A model generated the notes under the pieces. The model worked only from the letters and a program-made list of their open reading frames with translations. It was not told the origin of the DNA and made no database searches. A DNA stretch of 64,000 bases from Ignelater luminosus (Eukaryota > Arthropoda > Insecta > Coleoptera > Elateridae). The position numbers and the translations under genes were made by a program. Position 1 is the first letter of the stretch; every line of letters begins with the position of its first letter. Shown here piece by piece: positions 61,072 to 64,000 of this stretch. Location: contig VTPC01090033.1 in the NCBI GenBank assembly GCA_011009095.1, positions 532,587 to 596,586 of the forward strand. The letters are read 5' to 3'.

Positions 61072-63215
61072 ATGGCTAAATCGCCTAAAGGTAAGTGTTT
61101 TATAAATGCATCTGAAGTATTCAAGAATATGTTGCAACTACTTCAAAAATAGTTTTATATTTACGCACAAATTGAACTTATTATTAATCAAGCATTAATG
61201 TTTGACTAAGCATAGTTGCGTTTGAAACAACTTGCAACAAATTACTGTGTATTGTTCAAATAGCTCATTTATCTGTCTGAGTTGGCGTGTGCCAGTGTTG
61301 GTCATAATTTGTCATAATTATGTTGTATGATTATTTTAGTTCCTTCGGGTCTAATTCGAAGAGGAGAGTTGCTGGAAGTATGGCATAATAAACCCGACAA
61401 AGAAAATAGAATTGATGCAATTTATGCATATATTGTTCAAAAGTTAAAGTTGCACGACTGTACAGAACCTGTCAAAGATATTTTAAGGAAAAAAAGTGAA
61501 AATATTTGCAAACAAATGCGGCAAAAATGGCAGAAAAGCCATTCAAGTATGTATAACCTTGGACATAAATATTCTCAGTGACTTGATGGATATTTTATCT
61601 TTGACGACATCATGACACACACGCCAACAACAGCTAAAGCAGTTGGAAGACTGGCAAAAAGGTTTTCGGAATATTCGGATGTGACAAAGCGACGACGAAT
61701 TCATACATTGTTGGAGAAAAGTGCAGAGAAGCTAAGTTTTGCTACACAAGTGACTTTACGCGCTCAAGGCTTACGAACAGCTGCAGAAATGGTTAAAAGA
61801 GTGTCTGAGTGTTCAGAAAACGCACGGCAGTTAAAAAAAGCAATCACTCAGAGCTTTAGCTTCCTTTGTACAAAAGAAACTAACTAAAAAACAGTATGTA
61901 GCAATACATACTGAGACTAAAACCCACAACGCAGACATATACCCAACATACGCAGAATTACTATTGGCTAAGAAACGCTGCTACCCGGAAAATATAAGTG
62001 TAACGGAAGTTTCAGCAAAAATTGTATTGCAGTCGTTGCTTGACCACACTGTTCGGCGTATAATGATAACCCTAAAGGACGTATTGCAGCGGGTTTGCGC
62101 TAGTTCTGGAAATAGCGTAAATGTGCGTGCGATTTACAAGTGGGGATGTGATGGTGCCGCGGGGCAGCAGAATTATAAGCAACGCTTTGTCGACAGTGAT
62201 CATAATCACGATGATTCATTTATGTTTGTGGTTTCATGCGTTCCTATCCGACTTGTGGACGAAAATGACACTATACTTTGGCAAAACAACCGACCTTCTT
62301 CCACAAAATTTTGCCGACCCATAAAAATTACTTTCCAAAAGGAAACTGAGGAGATGGTACAAAAAGAAGTGGGGATAATCAAACACCAAATATCACAGCT
62401 TAGGCCAGTAGAAGTTACAACCGATAGTTCTGTTTTTGTAGTAACTCATTCTTTACATCTGACCATGATCGACGGAAAAATAGGTGGTATCCTTACAGGT
62501 ACGTCAGCTTCGAAATGCTTCATTTGCAAGGCAAATCCAAAAGCAATGAATAGCTTACAAAGTCATTCCCAACGGACTACATGCACAGAAGCGCTTACGT
62601 TTGGTTTGTCCTGTTTACACGCATGGATTAAGTGTTTCGAGTGTATATTACATGTAGGTTACAAACTTGATATAAAAAAGTGGCAAGCACGAAATACCGA
62701 CAAAGAGTCTGTTAAAATGCGTAAAGCCCTTATACAAGATAGACTGCGTAAAGAAATGGGCCTTCTCGTTGACATTCCTAATCCCGGCTTTGGAAGTACC
62801 AATGATGGAAATACAGCGAGAAGGTTTTTTTCAAATCCAACGTTAGCTTCTGACATAACAGGTGTGGATCAAACTTTGATATATATGCCTCCAACGATGC
62901 ACAAGCTACTAATACACGGGGAAGAAATCATCAAATCTTCTATTGTTCCTATAGGACAAATGTCAGAGGAAGCTCAGGAGGCGAAGCACAAAGACCTCAA
63001 ACGCTTTCGACGGGACAATACAAGAAAAATTTATAGAAAAGCAACAATGGAAGATTTGATGAACATGGCTCTTATAACGTCAGATCAGCAGTTTGTCGCA
63101 TCAACCATCTAAAAAAAGTCGACCATTATCGCCTGAGATAATAAGTCTTCTTAAATGTTCCTATGAAATAGATAAGTGTGACACAGAGGCAGGTAGTGAA
63201 TCGGATGATGAGTAG
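61072..63215 (+). pseudogene. RAG1/Transib-superfamily transposase, two exons, broken
   Basis: The short exon 61072-61090 (MAKSPK) joins across intron 61091-61339 to PSGLIRRGELLEVWHNKPDK. A TGA (61579-61581) and a frameshift near 61855 interrupt the N-terminal part. From ~61880 the long frame runs through HNADIYPTYAELLLAKKRCY to the core. Landmarks are WGCDGAAG (Asp codon 62150), RPSSTKFCRPIKITF, TMIDGKIGG (Asp codon 62471), CFIC (Cys codons 62516 and 62525), LRKEMGLLVD, GSTNDGNTARRFF, MHKLLIH (His codons 62900 and 62915) and QMSEEAQEA (Glu 62966-62980), then LKRFRRDNTRK. This order corresponds to D600, D708, C727/C730, H937/H942 and E962 of RAG1. C730-to-H937 is 207 residues in mouse RAG1 but 125 here, partly from an apparent deletion near 62880. 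A shift in the A-run at 63112 separates an acidic tail (GSESDDE) ending at 63215. Confidence 0.9.
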
Positions 63216-63446
63216 TGATGATCAGTGGTAATTCATATTATCTATTTTATGTTAAATATTTATTATAATTTTGTGTTATTAATTGTTAATTTAAATAAAT
63301 TCATTTTTAAGTTTCCTTAGCAGTACATTATTATGTTAATACTCTGCATATATTATAACCGAAGTTGTATCGTATGATTTATTTACTTGTACTAATTGTC
63401 TATAAACATAAAATACCAGCTTACACTAAAAGAACCTTTTGGAAAT

Positions 63447-63484
63447 AATTTTGATCGCCTAGATCAGTCATTTACACCACTGTG
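63447..63484 (-). repeat. Right TIR of the RAG1/Transib-type element
   Basis: Read on the minus strand it starts CACAGTGGTGTAAATGACTG, then GATCTAGGCGATCAAAATT. Its first seven bases equal the consensus heptamer of V(D)J recombination signals. Confidence 0.93.
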
Positions 63485-63489
63485 CGATG

Positions 63490-64000
63490 TTTAGATCACT
63501 AAAACTATTGTACTTGTTAGATTAAAATTTAATCGATTGTTTTTATTTGAGATCAGTCATTTGATATGATCAAGTGTTTTCAAAATAGAGCAAAGAGCGA
63601 CAAAAGCACCCACCTAATTTAAACTACTAAAAATAGAACATTATTATTATGTCAACGATCAAATTATTATAAAACGTTGAACCGTTTATGTTAAAGAAAA
63701 AACTTGATAAAATATGACACATTCTTCAAAACCAGTTTTTCAGTATTTTGACTAACAGACCAGTTCCAGCGACCTAAAATGCATTAAAACCTAACGGTCA
63801 CAAGAATGGTTGTCTCGGAGAGTCAAAACTGCGCGGCGTGCAATAATTTGAGTAGATCAAAGATATTTGTGCCTTAAGAAGTTTTCCCGATTTGAAACAT
63901 TCCTGATAAAAAAGAAGTTATGACCGAAAAAAGGAAGTATATCCTGTATAAAAACTTACAGGGTGTCCTATTTAAAAGATTCAGTAATTTATAGTTAATA
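63490..64000. other. AT-rich DNA with a transposon terminus at the window edge
   Basis: No gene was recognised. At ~63958 the sequence ACAGGGTGTCCTATTT resembles the terminus at 52717, suggesting another MITE that continues beyond the window. Confidence 0.4.

Larger units (their letters stand above)
60799..63484 (+). mobile_element. RAG1/Transib-type DNA transposon
   Basis: The ends form a ~38-bp inverted repeat that includes GATCTAGGCGATCAAAATT in both arms. The right arm begins with CACAGTGGTG and the left with CACAGAGGTA. The pentamer CGATG lies directly outside each end (60794-60798 and 63485-63489), a perfect 5-bp GC-containing target duplication as known for Transib and RAG-type transposition. 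The single gene inside encodes a RAG1-like core. No RAG2-like gene is present. The intact target duplication suggests a fairly recent insertion. Confidence 0.93.

Noticed and set aside
63112..63484. RAG2-like partner gene
   Set aside because: Only ~270 bp remain after the transposase, with no coding region, so this is not a two-gene ProtoRAG unit.
1..64000. CRISPR array, rRNA or tRNA genes
   Set aside because: No regularly spaced identical repeats were seen, and no tRNA or rRNA signature was recognised by eye; a covariance-model scan was not possible.

Overview
The window reads as eukaryotic, almost certainly insect, nuclear DNA: strongly AT-rich, non-operonic, with short GT-AG introns, and filled with transposon families that are common in arthropods (Tc1, mariner-like DD37D and DD41D, piggyBac, hAT, Mutator with a YqaJ nuclease domain, RAG1/Transib, RTE-like non-LTR retrotransposons and TA-flanked foldback MITEs). 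I cannot name the species; a beetle or bug is a guess. No convincing host gene was found. The window could be intergenic or the inside of a very large intron; a possible 42-nt microexon at 60062-60103 and a splice donor at 576 hint weakly at the latter.

Layout. 1-4280: AT-rich, no gene. 4283-8130: decayed Tc1 element with terminal inverted repeats (TIRs) and TA duplications, interrupted by a piggyBac remnant. 8560-12400: two copies of a ~200-bp repeat flanking a DD41D mariner-like element (8896-11565; transposase on the minus strand with one stop codon) and a non-LTR reverse transcriptase fragment. 15090-16172: long-inverted-repeat element. 21676-22210: second reverse transcriptase fragment. 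27099-27985: foldback MITE. 29943-38960: a nest in which a second, internally deleted DD41D copy is split by a Tc1 element (30339-38293), which itself holds a multi-exon Mutator-type transposase/YqaJ nuclease gene (31352-34295) and a hAT-like element with an 8-bp target duplication (35034-35912). 40638-42692: Tc1 element with Sleeping-Beauty-style doubled terminal repeats. 44793-45503: long inverted repeat. 45541-47716: gypsy-type (KRBA2/Ginger-like) integrase gene enclosed by TIRs. 47749-49782: Tc1/mariner-superfamily element with a spliced, C-terminally truncated transposase. 53768-55015: DD37D (maT-like) mariner. 55190-56300: third reverse transcriptase fragment, interrupted by a 259-bp MITE. 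56508-56971: second foldback MITE, same termini as the first. 60799-63484: RAG1/Transib-type transposon.

The most notable item is the last. It has ~38-bp TIRs, the right one starting with CACAGTG (the heptamer of V(D)J recombination signals), a perfect 5-bp target duplication CGATG, and a gene (61072-63215) whose product carries RAG1-like landmarks: two catalytic-type Asp, a C-x2-C zinc pair, an H-x4-H pair and a downstream Glu in the RAG1 order. It is broken by a stop codon, frameshifts and an apparent internal deletion, so it is a young but probably dead copy. Every transposase gene in the window carries at least one disabling lesion. The elements do not work together as a pathway; they form a layered record of insertions.
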